Part shown: in pieces, positions 7,801-7,823 of the stretch
Layout: the number at the start of each line of letters is the position of its first letter
Position numbering within the stretch: position 1 is the first letter of the stretch
Notes under the pieces: generated by a model
The model's input: the letters and a program-made list of their open reading frames with translations, nothing else
Databases searched by the model: none
What the model was told of the DNA's origin: nothing
NCBI GenBank assembly: GCA_016795125.1
Contig: JAEUIG010000366.1
Span: 1-7,823, forward strand
Reading direction: 5' to 3'
Source of the DNA: Planctomycetaceae bacterium
Lineage (GTDB): Bacteria; Planctomycetota; Planctomycetia; Planctomycetales; Planctomycetaceae
DNA: 7,823 nt
Made by a program: the position numbers and the translations under genes

Positions 7801-7823
7801 TAGGCGCGGGCGGGGCGACGGGC

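Overview
The window is GC-rich and holds most of an aerobic respiratory gene cluster, all on the + strand: a haem-copper (A-family) cytochrome c oxidase with its haem A biosynthesis genes, followed by an ABC-2 type exporter. Gene content and order (coxI, ctaA, ctaB, coxIII, small subunit IV, ABC ATPase, ABC permease), weak or absent Shine-Dalgarno sequences, and intergenic palindromes built from 7- or 8-base units all suggest a planctomycete or a close relative. That placement is an inference from pattern, not from a search.

Layout. 1-1488: C-terminal part of oxidase subunit I, whose 5' end lies outside the window. 1492-1971: a compact 480-bp unit with 41-bp inverted ends made of 7-base repeats, carrying one gene (1569-1943) for a four-helix-bundle protein of the 23S rRNA intervening-sequence/Avd-like family. 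1983-2939: haem A synthase. 2936-3883: haem O synthase, overlapping the previous stop. 3961-5001: subunit III with a large predicted coiled-coil insertion. 5122-5598: subunit IV-like three-helix protein with His-rich ends. 5767-6738 and 6857-7651: ABC ATPase and permease. 7652-7823: no gene seen, but two hairpin-forming sequences.

How the genes work together. CtaB makes haem O from protohaem IX and CtaA oxidises it to haem A, the cofactor of subunit I. Subunits I, III and IV are membrane parts of the terminal oxidase. Subunit II, probably with SCO-type copper delivery factors, is expected just outside the window. The ABC pair is a complete exporter with unknown substrate; its place directly after the oxidase genes suggests co-expression or a part in assembly.

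The most unusual aspect is the non-coding DNA. Every gene junction with more than a few bases of spacer carries a short array of 7- or 8-base units, in four of five cases arranged as a palindrome that fills most of the gap. One palindrome contains the four-helix-bundle gene. This fits a family of small mobile elements in which the four-helix-bundle copy could be autonomous or a cargo carrier and the others gene-less derivatives that insert precisely between cistrons without breaking the operon. The arrays are directly visible; the mobility is inference.
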